From Cornus controversa (Eukaryota > Streptophyta > Magnoliopsida > Cornales > Cornaceae): 64,000 bases of DNA. Made by a program: the position numbers and the translations under genes. This document shows positions 45,929 through 59,300 of the stretch, piece by piece. Location of the stretch: assembly GCA_026545225.1 (NCBI GenBank), contig CM048845.1, forward strand, positions 105,582,033 to 105,646,032, in the 5' to 3' direction. A model generated the notes under the pieces. It ran no database searches. It saw only the letters and a list, made by a program, of their open reading frames with translations, and was not told where the DNA came from. How positions within the stretch are numbered: the stretch's first letter is position 1; each line of letters opens with the position of its first letter.

Positions 45929-48260
45929 TGGACACGGAACACGGATAAGACATGGACACGACAATACAAAAAAATTTTAAAAAATAGAATACGAATACGA
46001 CAAAAATACAGCTATAAAATAATAATATGATATATTAATATATATATTAATTATTCAATAAAAATATACTACATTTCAGAAATACTTTAATTCATCATCA
46101 AACAATTAAGAACCAAACAAACTTATAAACAAAAATAGACAAATAGATTAAAATAAATTAAAGAACCAGACTTATTTAGTCTTCTACATATATTTAGGTT
46201 AGATTTTAATCATAACTTAGTATCATATAATTTTCATTCAAAATATTTGAATATACATCACTGTTATGAAGTGTCAGATACCTCTTCGAAGAATGTCCAA
46301 GTATCCGAAAAGTGTTCAAAGAGTGTCCAAGAAATGTCCTAAGAAGAAAAATGTCAGGACACTAGTGTCTACGAAGTGTCCAACACGTGTTCGATGAGTA
46401 TTCAAGTGTCTGACACGATGTCCGAGTGTCCGACACTGATACGGCACCCTCAATGAAGTGTCCATGCTTTCGAAGAGTTCAAACTCTAAAATTAAAATTT
46501 TGTGAGTGAATGGCATTTAAGTTTTTTTTTTTGGTAAGTAAAAATTATGTATGTTACTCCTAAGACAAAAGAATTTGAATCATTTGCAATGGTTTCTATT
46601 CAAATATAAATTCAATAGTTAAAAAAAATTACATCATCTTTGTCTAGATTAAATTAGGTATAAAATCATATATTTAACAATGCAAACACTAATCAAGCTT
46701 GTTAAAACCTTAAGTTTGAGTCAGAATTAATTATTAATAAATTAAATAGATGCAAGTAATGAAAGTCATGTTTTCAATATTTTATACGAAGAAATTAAAT
46801 CAAGTTTCCTTTCTGTTGCATTCGTGAAAGGCATTTGCAATGAAGTAACTTGTCGGAGAGCGAGGTTGTTTTTCTTGGAACTTCAAATTACTTGTTGGTT
46901 TATGCATATAGATTCATCGGGCAATCTATGGATTTGGACTAAACAAGAATTCTTATAGTATCTATTATGTTTTAAAAAGTTCCAAATCAATCAGTTGAGT
47001 GGTAATAGTTCAAATGATACTTGAAATTGCGAATTCAATAGCATTCCTTAAAACAATATATGTATTAGAACCTAAGTTATGTACCTGAAATTCAAATCTC
47101 ACTCCTCTCTTTTCTAATTGAGTTTTTATAAATTAATATTTAGCGTATACTGAGATATGTCCAAATATATTTAGAAATAAGCTTCTGAATATAGATTTGG
47201 ACTAAACAAGAATTCAGGGTTTGTCATTATTGTTAAAATCTTAACTGATGGTGAGGTGGTGGTGGTGGTGGTTAGAAAGGGGGGTGTTTGCGAAGAAGAA
47301 AATGAAGGTGAGATGGACATTTTAGGAATTAATTTTAAATGGTTACTTACGTGCATTTAAGTTTTAAATTTGATCACTATTTATTTTTTCTTTACTTTAA
47401 GATTACTTTAGAGTAATTTTGTTTAACATGATCACTAAAATCTAATTTTTTCATTAATCTAAAAAGGTAAATTTTAAAAAGATTCAGTACGTTTGACCAT
47501 TTAGTTCTTAACTAGAAAGTACGAACACTTCTTCTAAGGGTGTCGTGCCCTTGTCGAACACTCGGACACTCCTTAGAAATGTTCTGGAATTTTTTTTTTT
47601 AGGACATGGCGGGGACCCAGCAAGGACTCATGAGAGACACGGCAAAGTACATTTTGTAATTTTTAAAAGTGCAAAAAAACCCCTGAACTTTTTCAAAGTT
47701 ACAAAAAAACCCCTTTGAACTATTTTTTTGAGCATTTCAACCTCTCATCTTCTAAAAGTTGACATCTTGACCTCTTAAAATAACTATAATGACATATATA
47801 CCATTTATATGACTACTATGCCCTTTTCTATATAAATATAGTATTTTCTAAAATAAAAAATTTTAAAAATAAAAAATAGTAAGATAAAATTCCTAAATAG
47901 TAAATTTAGAAACAAAAAAATAAAAAATCCAATAGAACTTTATTTAACATAAAGTCATGTTAGTTTATTTGGTATTTTGTATTTAAATTTATTTGTTTGT
48001 TATTAGAAAAATGAGTAATAAATATAATGAACATCCTTTTTGAAAATACATTAATTGCTTGATAATAAATTGAAGTATTTGTGTGATTTATTATTTTTTT
48101 ATTGTTAGATTTATGGTATTGTGGATATTGGTTAACTTGTTGAATATATATTAATATATTATTTCATAGTCGTATTCCCGCCGTGTCGTGTCTTGTTTTT
48201 TTGAAATGTGCCGTATCGCCGTGTTTGTGTCGTATCGTACCCGTGTCCATGCTTCTTAAG
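45929..48260. repeat. Inverted pair of ACACGG-rich repeats around a non-coding core
   Basis: 45929-46450 starts TTGGACACGGAACACGGATA and ends in reiterated GTGTCC(A/G)A(A/G) phrases. 47490-48260 carries the same phrases inverted (GTGTCGTGCCCTTGTCG .. CGTATTCCCGCCGTGTCGTG .. TACCCGTGTCCATGC). Both contain a homologous AT-rich section (TATGATATATTAATATATAT against its complement near 48150). Related sequence occurs near 60000-60070 and 57766-57895. At 47325-47460 lies a decayed copy of the MULE TIR seen at 16588-16730. A (GGT)n tract is at 47255-47272. Confidence 0.5.
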
Positions 48261-48539
48261 TTCTTAACCATATTTTGAAGAAATAGTGTGTTTCAAAGTG
48301 ACAATTTGATAAATAAAAAAAATATTATATTAAATATGTCAATTTTTTATACTTGAGGATTAAGAAATTAACCTTTCTTTAATTATTATGTTATTGAAGC
48401 TGACGTGAGAACTTAACGAAAAAAAAAATTTACTGACATGAGAAATGTAAGTGGGAAAAGGTGAAGGTAGGGCGAGCCAACATAAATTCAACACTTCTCA
48501 ATAGTCAATAGCCAACACTTGGAAGCAAGAATCAGTGCC

Positions 48540-49305
48540 CAACTCTCTCTCCTCTCTTTCTCTCTCTAACCTCAGCGATCCTACACGCACCCTCAACCTT
48601 TGAAAAGGTAAATTTATTCCGTTTTCTAATTTCTTTTCATTAAGGTTATGGTTTGTTTGTTAGGGATTCGATTTGATTTGGATCATAAATTTGATTACTA
48701 GGTTTTCTGATAAAATTGGGTTTCAAAAGAAAAGTTATTAGAACTAATGTTAAATTTGGACGATATGATCTCATATAATGAGGCAAATCATTAGGGTTTA
48801 TTGAATAACTCTGATGAATATGTTGCCAGTAGTTTATTTGGTCCTCTGCCTAGGTCTGTTTGACTCCCAGGTTTGTACGAAACTTTTTTGGGTTGTATTC
48901 AACCAAACTCGATGCTCAAGCGTAAGGGCTGGACTTGTTATTTTCACGATTTGAGCCTAGATTACCTCAAACTTTGCTTGATTAAGCTTTTATCAACATG
49001 GTGGTATTATGTACATGTTGGGAATTTGACTTGGGGCTGTTAATCTCATGAATAGTTCGAGATTGGTTTGTTGGTTAATCTCATCTACTAGCCTCAACAA
49101 GCCAAGAATTCTAGATGTCTTGGTGAGAAAGAAAAACAGGGCCAGCGTTATTGGTTTCTAAAAATTGTTATCGTGAACTCTGATTTTCTGCTATTTTTGC
49201 CTGAATGAGATTGTCATGTTGGTTAATGGACAGCTTCTTATTTGTTTCTTTTTTTCCTTTCTTATGTTTTTACAATTGAATTGAATTGCTTTCAGTTGAG
49301 GCAGC
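48540..49305 (+). promoter_or_regulatory. 5' leader and leader intron of the saposin gene
   Basis: A CT-rich leader exon (CTCTCTCTCCTCTCTTTCTC at about 48544-48563) ends at 48607 with AAAAG|GTAAATTT. A T-rich intron runs to CTTTCAG at 49289-49295. The second leader part TTGAGGCAGC (49296-49305) joins the ATG. The transcription start is approximate. Confidence 0.65.
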
Positions 49306-52300
49306 ATGGGCTTAAGGGTTGGATTTTTAATTATTTTCATATGGAGCACTAGCTGGGTCTCTGATGCTAGAGAATTAGCCACCGCTGATCTCTCGAGAGG
49401 AGAAACCGTGATTGCTGATGTTTCAGGTAATTCTTTAATCTGATTCTATATTTTTAGTTCTAATTTTAATTATTGAAGGACCTTTCTAGGATAATTGGTG
49501 AATTATCTCTCAGCACATACACATGCCCAAAATATATGGTTGACAATTGTCCTTAGTTTGTAAGTTTAGAGCCTGGCGACTTTGTACATCCTTTCCCACT
49601 ATCTAAATTGTTTTGCTTGTGACCGTGGGTGCATTTGTATAATTGGTTGTTCATTCAATTACTTTATTGGTGGGGGTCTAATCTCCCAATATGTGGCTAG
49701 TATTGATAACATGTTCAATAATTAATGAGAATGAGATCCCCAAGTGTTTTATCAAAAAACATGCTTTGAATTCATGCATCTTGTTTACTTTCTAGTTACT
49801 GCTGCATATGTGCTTGTTACATACAAGATATAATTGTACCAATCTGTGCTTTTGGCTACAGTTTTGCAGCTAAATCACCAGGAGTCGGAAAAAGAAGTTC
49901 AAGCTTCAGAGGGAGTTGGCAGGAATGAAAAACAGTGCATGTTGTGTGAACAGTTTGCTACTGATGCACTCAAGTATTTTGCTGATAACAAGACCCAGAT
50001 GGAGGTCATGGGCATCCTCCACGAATCCTGCTCTCGGATGCCCTATTTCAAACAGGAGGTAGGCCCTGACTTTAGCAGAGCTGACATTGTCTGTTAAAAA
50101 ACTGTGTAGTTGCTATTAGGAACAGAGAATTCATTTCTCACCATAAATTTGAGCTATAAACACTGAAAAGTTTGTGTTGTGTTACCCGTAAACTTGTAGG
50201 CTCAAATGAATAAATAGTTGGTCCTTTGCTTTTTTCTTAATATCCACTTGGCTGTTAGGCTCAAAAGTTAAAACAGTGTTAGATTGAATGGTTGGATGTT
50301 TATATCATCTAGCGATGATGATTAATTTGTTTTCTAACTGAGCTAGCTGCCTTGATTGAATGTTCAATCTTCACCTGGAGTGCTAGTGGTGATGGTTCAT
50401 GGACGGGAGAAATCCCAAGCATTATATTAAATATTGTCCTTTTAAGTATAGCTTAAACAACCTTAAGTTAAAGTGAGAGGAAAACATCAAGCTTGGATGG
50501 TTCAGATTAGGTCTATGTGATATATAGTAGCAGGGTAAGTGTCCACTATGTAAACATGCTAAATGATAGAACCATGTACATGTGCTGAAGCTTCTGAAAA
50601 AAATTCTGTCTATCTTAAAGTACAGGGATATACTGGTAGTTGTTTTCTTTTATTGCAAATTGATAACATTATCATTTGCATCTGTAACATTAAACTTTGG
50701 CAGTGCTCCATTATGGTCGACTATTATGCTCCTCTCTTCTTCTTAGAGATGGCCTCAGTGCAGCCTGGAGATTTCTGCCAAAAGGTTAATCTTTGTGAAC
50801 AAATGGTAAGCACTTTTCGAGAACTAACTGAGGACAGCTGTGGGATTTGTCATCGTGCTGTTGAAGAAGTTCTATTAAAGTTAAAAGATCCCGATACACA
50901 GGTATGTACTTCAATCATTAGTTTTTCTTTGGGAAATTTGATTATGAATAGTATCGGAAATTTACAGCTGCAACTTTCCTAACTTAAAATTGTTTACACA
51001 ATTAACAATAGCTTTAGTTATGTACTTCACTGGTGGTTCTCATGGCATATAGTTAAAAATCTAGCAATTATTCAGGAAGTTTGAGGAACGAACTCCTACT
51101 TTTAAGTGAAATAAATGCTACTTTTGGATCATGAAATAATACGGGTAGAAGTTGATGCAGTTTTTATCCCATAGCCGTTGTAAGGATTGGTTTAGCATTT
51201 GCATGATCCAAGTGCTGCAAATCTAAATTATACTTTCGATATAACTTTATCCAAGAAAAAATGAGGAAGTATCTGCGCTCAACAATAAGAGATATTTCAA
51301 GATTATTTCATGTCATGGCACTGTAATGTGAGAAAGTTGTGACAAACCTTGTAAAAATTTGTAGGAAATGCAGAATAAAAGGACTGCTTACCCAGAACAG
51401 ATTCAGAATTTATAATAGAAGGCCATTTGAGTAAGACAGTTATAGTGCAACTAAAGCTATGCACTGAACAATGAAGGTTGTGTTGAAATTTCCTAGAGCA
51501 TTTGCATAGTGTTTGCAGGGTCAGAACTGTTGTAATACAGTGTAAGATAATAAATAAGTTTTGTTACATGGAATTTCAAGAGGGTGGGATATCATGTCTA
51601 TCCCGTTTGACGGGTGAGTGATAAATCGTTTCAGGTAATGTCAGTGCTGCTACCAGCTTTGGAATGATAATCTTAAATCATATAGTAAAAAAGAATGTCT
51701 ATTATATCATTGCATCATATAGTGTTAATATTCTGAAAACCTATAATTTATATTACATGGCTTGAAACAAAGATGTTTTGTATTGTCACACTGTACATGG
51801 ATATTTAGTAAAATGAAGCTTACTTCTGATAAGTTTCTTTCTTCTTTATTTTTCCCTTCTCAGTTAGAAATAATTGAATTGCTTCTGAAGGGATGTGATG
51901 CTGTGGAGAACTATGTGAAAAAGGTTAGAACAATTTCGAGAACCTATATCTGAAATTTTAGTATTTTTGTGCATCTATTGGTTTGTCTTTTATATAAACC
52001 GCTTGATGTTGGGCTGATAAACTGAATAAATCATGACATTTTTTATTCTGTAATTTATGTCTATAAATGAATTCTCTCTTTCTTTTGGTGGTATCATAAA
52101 TAGCTAGCTAGTAATGGATTGTAGATTTTATTCACTCGATCAGTAACCAAGTAAAATGTGAGATTTCTTTGTTGTGTGCTCTTTATGAATTCCACCGCTG
52201 GGCCTCTGGCCATCTCATTTATCTAACTCAATAAATGGGTCACAGCTTCACTATGTGAGTATGTGATAGCCTGGACAAACCAAGTACCATAGAAGTTGAG

Positions 52301-53134
52301 TAAGTACATATTTGCACATGATTGGGGATCACCATCCAACTTCATAGTAACTCCTAATATAGATTTTCCCCATTTTATCATAAAACGTCTGGGTTGCTGC
52401 ATAAAGAGAATTCTAAGGTTGATTTAAAAATTTGTAGACCTCATAAGACTTGATGAATTTATGACCAAAATTTACACAAGAAAATGTATTCGGACACGAT
52501 TTGAGGTACACTTTTGGCTCTCAATTGGGACAATTACTTGCTACTTTATGGCCACCATTTTCAAAAATATTCACCTTTGTTATAATCTGATATGTTTACA
52601 TACTTGTGCATGTTGAATTGTATAAGTGGGATTTTCAGGTCTCTATGGTTCAACTTCCTCGCCCTTGGGCAATACAAAATAGATAAACACAAACAATATA
52701 TACAAAAAAGTATATATATATATTGAATCTCTGAATTTTTCAGTTGGTTTGATGTCATTATCACTATGGTAGGAAGTTGTTATGGTTGCACTATGTAGAA
52801 CCGCCCTTTTTTGATATTCAACCAGCTGGTGCTGATACTCCCTGTTGGACACAGTCGGAAAGTGAAATCTGAGAAGATTACGGATATTTTTACATTGTCA
52901 GTTTTAAATTTTGTGGAAATTCCATTTTAATTATCTTAATTACTATTATTTTCAATTTTTTTTTGGCAGTGTAAAACTCTGGTTTTCGAATATGGGCCTC
53001 TGATCCTTGCCAATACAGAGCAGTTTCTGGAAACAGCAGACATATGCACTGTACTCCATGCCTGCGATTCGGCTTCTGCTAGTAGCAAGCAAGCTTCACA
53101 CATACCGAAAACATCCTTGCTTTCTGCATCTTAA
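49306..53134 (+). CDS. Secreted protein with two saposin-B domains
   Basis: Likely a lipid-interacting protein of the secretory or vacuolar pathway. Exons: 49306-49426, 49862-50058, 50704-50901, 51864-51923 and 52970-53134 (stop included), 246 residues, all in phase. Residues 1-20 (MGLRVGFLIIFIWSTSWVSD) form a signal peptide. Saposin domain 1 has the six-cysteine pattern C66, C69, C97, C107, C131, C137. Domain 2 has C152, C155, C183, C193, C218, C224, with the same spacing. Conserved pieces are CSIMVDYYAPLFFLEM, DSCGICHRAVEEVLLKLKD and CKTLVFEYGPLILAN. The plant-specific insert of aspartic proteases has a swapped domain order, but here both domains are in standard order. It resembles Arabidopsis At5g01800 as I remember it. 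No defect seen. Confidence 0.94.
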
Positions 53135-54517
53135 CCATGCCAGAAAAGGTAGGATCAGATTGAAAATGTCCTGCTGTAAACAATTGGCAGATACTATTGC
53201 TCCAGGCCATCCATGTTTGTAAAATAATCAGGACATATTTGCTATGTTGTAAAGCTTGTGTATCAAAATTTGATTGTCTTTTTTTATGATTGTTTGTAGA
53301 ATATCATAATTACATGAATTTCTCTTCATATTACATAAACTGCCTCCAACAACTTGTAGATGTTTATTGAATACCTTTCTTACTACTGCTGAAGATGCTC
53401 TGGACACAGTTTTTTCCTCGAGTTATCTCCAAACTTTCCATATTTATTTGAGATATAGAAGAACAATCATCACAATAGCTTGTTGTTTCCTTGTGGATGT
53501 ACATACATACATACATATATAGCATACAAAAAGAGAGAGACAAGGAAACTCCTGCAATTGTCAGTCATGAATCTCTTCCCGATCACCTTACCAATAGAGA
53601 TCAAGCTCAGAGGAAGAGTAAAGAATAAAGATGAAGATATATCAAACAATGTGCTCCATGAAACTGCAATCATATTTAACAAAGATAGTAAGACTGTCGA
53701 GAGCTCAGAAATTAGGTTGTGAAAGATTTGGATGGTCTTGACATAGGTTGTGGACACTTTGAAAAAGGTTTAAGAATGTTTTTAAAAATTAAAAATATGT
53801 TTTCACGAAAACTTTAGAACATGATTTGAGAAGCCTTGAGAGTTGAGACAATATTCACACAGGGTGTTGCACCCCCATTAAAATAGAATCATTTTGTTAT
53901 TCTGGAGCCATAGGCCCATAGCTCATTTTAAAAACAAATTCAATAAGTTTTTTTTTTCTAGTTAGTACACGTACTCACTCCAAAAAATTGTTTTGCATCC
54001 AAGAAGACTTAGATCTAATACTTGCGGGACATATTCAATAAGCTTTTATATGATAGTACACTTTTTTGACCAAAATGGATGAGTAATAATTCCCTCTAAA
54101 ACATGTCTATACACTGACCAGAGCCAAGTCGAAAAACTCTAGGAGGAGGCGGTCTTTTAACAACTATGTGAAACATGCTTATATACTAAGGTGTTATTGA
54201 AATTTTTGTGAAGGCATACTTCGTATTTATGAAATTTTAGTAGGAACATTTATATAATTTTACAAAATTATAGGTATGATATGCATATAGAAAAAAAATT
54301 CAATGGAGGCATCCGCCCCCACTCGGCCCTTCTTGCGTTGGTGCCTGTCAAAAATAAATTTAGAAAATAAAAAATTATTCTGAAAATTTTATAAAAAGTA
54401 ACATAGAGGACCAAAGAATTATCGCTGAATTCTCACCGAACCTAATGTGGGCAAGCCACGTGAGATTCTTTAAACAGAAAAATTATTCTCTCTCATCTCA
54501 CTTGCCTTGGGGTGGTT
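53135..54517. other. 3' flank of the saposin gene; no further gene
   Basis: The 3' UTR probably ends before about 53340. The rest is AT-rich and non-coding. A short frame at 53480-53722 does not resemble a known protein. A (CATA)n tract lies at 53501-53518. Confidence 0.5.
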
Positions 54518-54706
54518 CTGCACTTCAAGAAAGTATACAATATCAAGGGAATACTGATGATGTGGTATCTCCGAAAAGTATAAGCCATCTATTTTTCCTT
54601 AATTATAGTAAAATTGATAGTTTTTAAAAGAGAAGGAGGGCTTACAACTACCGAGGATGCCACATCATCAATACCCTGTGGTATTGTATACTTTCTCCTG
54701 CACTTC
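54518..54706. mobile_element. MITE with 9-bp TSD (Mutator-like), same family as 18329
   Basis: The element is 54527-54697 (171 bp). The inverted ends are AGAAAGTATACAATA, continuing through ATACTGATGATGTGG on the left and the complement of ATTGATGATGTGG on the right. CTGCACTTC is repeated exactly at 54518-54526 and 54698-54706. A 9-bp duplication suggests Mutator-type mobilisation. Non-coding. Confidence 0.82.
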
Positions 54707-56340
54707 ACCTTTCATCTTCAACCTTGCAAACTGTCCCAAGGTTGGATCGCATCAGTACTCAATGGTGACAAGCCCTGAGAAGGACTGTTTGAGCATCCAT
54801 TGCTAGAGATCGTATTTCAACCGGACCAACTTCTGATCGTCCATTCTTGTGCAGGGCAGGGCTTTATACCAGAAGTGATCAAAATCTTTAAACTCTTTCT
54901 TTCTCTAGGTGCGCAGAAAACTCTTGTAGAATGGATGCAATTTTGAAGAAGTATCCAAAAATCCACCATAATTACCAGGAAAATTGGGGCTGAACGCAAC
55001 CGAAAAAGATCGAGAAGGAAGAAACGGTGACCAGATGCTAGGATCGAAGAACACCAGCGCCGACTACGCTCATCCATTGCTATGCCATGTCTCTCAAGAA
55101 CACCGGCGCCATCTTCTCCGACTGAGGCCATTCTTGTTGAAGTGAAAGTTACTGTTGTAGTTTTTGTAGATAATTTAGAGGGAGAGATGTTAAATTGCAA
55201 AAACAGGTGTTGTCAATTGGAAGAGTGGAGTATGAAGGAAGATGAGTGAAATTGAATTGCTTGAGGCTAAATTTATGGCATTGGAAGCTGAGAAGATTGC
55301 CACCGTTGATGAGCAGAAAATATCCATTGGATTGCGAGGTTGAAGACAACGGTGAAAGACACCAAGTGATGTCTATTCTCTCAGGATGTGTTTAAAGAAT
55401 CTTGTACTGGTTTCCTATCATTATTCTTTTGTAAAATATAAAAATAAAGGGCAAAATTTTTGATAAATTTATGAAACATCACAAAAAAGTTATCATATAC
55501 ACAGTGAATTCTTTTTTTATTATTATTTAAAAAAAACTAAAAATAAGAAATAAATTTGAAAACTGGCCTGATTCTATACAAAACCAGCTTCGTTTCCTCA
55601 TGACCGGTCTTTATCAACCAACCCGTCCTTACAACATCCGTTACAAACCGGCCATTTTAGCAAACCATAATACCACCACAAATTAACATCGACTACTAAT
55701 ATGGTTTAAGCTGATAAAGAGGTGGACAAGTGTGTGTTATCAAAGCCCAAATTCGGACAACTTAATTGGGGATGGTGGTGGAGGGGAGAGAACCAAAATG
55801 GCAAGGGTATTTTTTGTTCAAAAACAATACGATTTTTCTTCACATTTTTAAGTAGGAGGTCTAGAATTCAACCAAACAATGCATGTGTGAGTTTCTTGCC
55901 CGGATAAGATAAAATAATAATAATAATAATAATAATCATTACCCGGAAACTATAAAAAACTATTGACTCTTCCCTTTTCTCATCCGGAAGATAAGGGTTA
56001 TGCAGAACTTCACAATACCAAGAAAATGGAAATGGATGTAAGAAATAGAAATGCCTCCATTTGTGTTAGTATCCGTTTTAACAGCAGCAATTCAGCAAGT
56101 CAGCAAAGAGGGAGGGCTTGCTGCATATTCTGCAAAGATAAAAGTTTTCCTCCAAATAGGGAACACCCCTTTGGGCCATTGACCAGAAACTATAAACAAC
56201 TTGACTGACTGTTTGTTACCTGATGTGCTAGCTACCACATGCGTGAGGCGTGCGTGCGTGTATTCATTCCTATTATGCTAATGTAAGTAAGTAAATCTCC
56301 CTTATAAAGATGACAAGGAAGATACAATGCGTCTGGTATT
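54707..56340. other. Gene-free spacer
   Basis: No recognisable gene. A 127-codon minus frame at 54817-55200 lacks family resemblance. An (AAT)n tract is at 55915-55935. Otherwise unclassified. Confidence 0.45.
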
Positions 56341-59300
56341 CTAAACTGTCTTCCAAAACAGGCTCTCTCTGTTTTCCTCTTCAAAACAGGTGGTGGTGAT
56401 GGTGGTGGTGGTGGTGGTGTATTTTAAGTCATCATACTCTACTCTCTTTTTCAATTGTACGACCAAAGTAACTGTACATCTGGGGTGGAATATAGCCCAC
56501 CATGGGGCTTTGTGATTGACGAGTTTCCCACGACGCCTTCCCTTGAACCCCCCTGTACAGCCCACTCCTTCCTGCCAAACAAACAAAAATCAAGCATCCA
56601 TCAGTTAACTAACATAATACTAAAACTTTAAACATGAATGAACCATGGGGAAGGAATAATCCTATTCCTCAAGAAGGAACAACAATTCTCAGAACCATAA
56701 AACCCGAATGAATTGAACCAAGAAAATACTGCGCTAATAAATAAACCTGAAGTAACATCAAGCTATCATGACAAAATGTTATTAAGCATGATTTTCCCAA
56801 ACCAGTTGGAGCACAGAGAATTCCGCTAAAGCCCTTCAAAATCAAATTTTCATATACGGGGGGCAAAAATGATTCTACAACTCTTGCCACCTAATCTGAT
56901 ATACATGGAATAAAAGTGTTTCTACAACAGTACAACTCTACAATCAAATCTATTCTGTTCCACTTAATCGCTACTTTTCTTTTTTGCCACTAAAGCAGTC
57001 ATGAGCTACAAGTTTAAAATCTGCTAAGCGAGCTTGTTCAGAATACTAGAGCAGATGCTTAATAGATCTCCTCTAATTTTTGTGTCCATCTGTTACAGTT
57101 CATTGCAAAAACCCAATTACAAACATTTTCAACATCAGCTCAAGACTTCAAGCATAACCATTACTTTCACACACGCACACGCACGCGTAAAGCCTTTAAA
57201 AGATGCTAAATGAAACCAATCATGCTTATTGCCAACTTTCTGATGTCTTTGGGTAGGCATAATCTTCCTCCTTAATAACATTTAAAAAGGAAGGAAAAAA
57301 AATTCTACAGGGTTAAATGAAAAAGATAATTTGGTAGTATTTCTTTTACTGTGTCTATCAGGGTTAAAAGATAAAAAGTTAAAAGAATATTAAACAAAAG
57401 TCTCAAGGAACAACAACAATATCCTTCTCTGTCAATAAACTTCTCACTAAAAAGAACATGAACCTCTGTATCTTCAAAAAAACCACATAACCTAATTCAT
57501 GGATCACGCGGGGTGGCAAAAATTGTCAAATATATTTTTCTTTGGTAGGATATTAAATATGATTTTGTTTTTGTTAAACGGAGAAATATAAAAGTTCATA
57601 TGAGACTTTGTACCACTACAACGAAAGGCCAGAATTCTTACACACGAGCCATCAAAATCTAATGTGTGAATTTCTCCAGTGACTAAAAGATTTCCATGAA
57701 CTGTCACAGCCTATATTAAATGGACTCTTAAAAAATGTGACATACTTGTGTTAGACATACGAAAACTGGACATGAGTATCAAATGTGTCCAACACTTGCT
57801 GTCGGACATGCACCCAACCAGCATGTGTACAAAACCTGGACATGAGTACCAAATGCGTCCAACACTTGCTGGAAAAGCACCCAACCAGCGTGTATGAGAA
57901 TTCAAATTTTTATGTAATATTTAGCCATATCCAGTGGCCTAGGATTTCAGGATTTGAAATCCAACGCTTAAGCACATACTCGCACCCGATACACGCACCA
58001 GAGTCTATGGAACCTAGGTCACAGCTTAATAAATATGCAGATCTGGCGCCCGCTATAACAATGGATAGCTGTATAGATATCTAGGGAAGTTAGCATCCCA
58101 ACTTCAGAAGCAATATGAAAATGGTATCTGCCAGCTCCCAATATTAGCCGGAAAATTAAAAAAATTCATCCACATCAAATTATTCTTCCACTGTTATTTT
58201 AAATTGCAAATTTTGAGCCACAATTACCTCTTAAGCTTACCTCTTCTAACCAATATCAGAGCTAAAAAACTTATGGTTCACCATTTCTTTAGTTGAATTT
58301 TATCATGAGAAGTACATTGATACTAGGACAGAGATTTTGGTTAAGTAAAATGATTAATAACAAAATCTACCTACATGCCAGGACCACCGGATAAGAATAA
58401 GTAAGATAGTAACCAATAGAAAAATTTTAAAACAACATACAGGTTAACAAGGAGAGTTCAAGACCAAGCTTTGGAAAACCAAATACAAAAGAAAAATAAG
58501 ATAAAACAGAAAATAAAATCATATAATTTTTTTCAGAAGTTGTGTAGTTATCAAGAGATATTGCTGAGTATAAAAATTAAATAGCCTTCAGTATATGATT
58601 GCACAACCTCAAAAAGGGATTGTGCGGGAGGATCACAAGGAGAATAAAGAGGTATGAAGATCTTGTTTTTACTTTCATAACTCTGTTGCAAGCAAATCTG
58701 TTCAAATACTAATTAGACAAGATATAGCTAAGGCTACTGAAGAAAACAGAATACAAATGGAAAAGGAAAAGGCATAGTTAAAGCAGGCAGCCGAGATGTG
58801 TGAGGTCCCAGATTTATTATAATTTAACCATAGAATGCTTGTGTTATCTCCATTGCAACAAAATAATTCTAATAATTCCACTGACCAAGAAAATTGTACG
58901 CAAAATTTGCGGTGTTCAATCTTTCAAGAAGATATTAAGTTATAAAAACCTTCTTTTATTTGACATTGAATGTTAAACTTGAACTACTAAAAGTTGTTTG
59001 CACTTGGTGCCATGATGTAAATCACGTGTAAAAACTCTCAGTTGTAATTGCTTGAGTTTTGGTTTGAATTTTTGAAATAGTTTGGGTTAGTAAATTACCT
59101 TCTAATTTGGTCAAAAATTGATGAAGAATGATCGACTTTAATGAAATTAGATGGTTACACAAATTGAGAAAAAGGTGAGTTTGATTGAGCAAACTCTAGG
59201 TTTAATTTTGATGAGAAGTGTTTTGCATTATTTGGAAATCTTTAATTAATTAAAAATTGTATGCTAAATGATTTTTAATTGCTAAAAAATCATTTTTACT

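Noticed and set aside
54817..55200. 127-codon minus frame
   Set aside because: No conserved motif; likely chance or remnant, transcript evidence would be needed.
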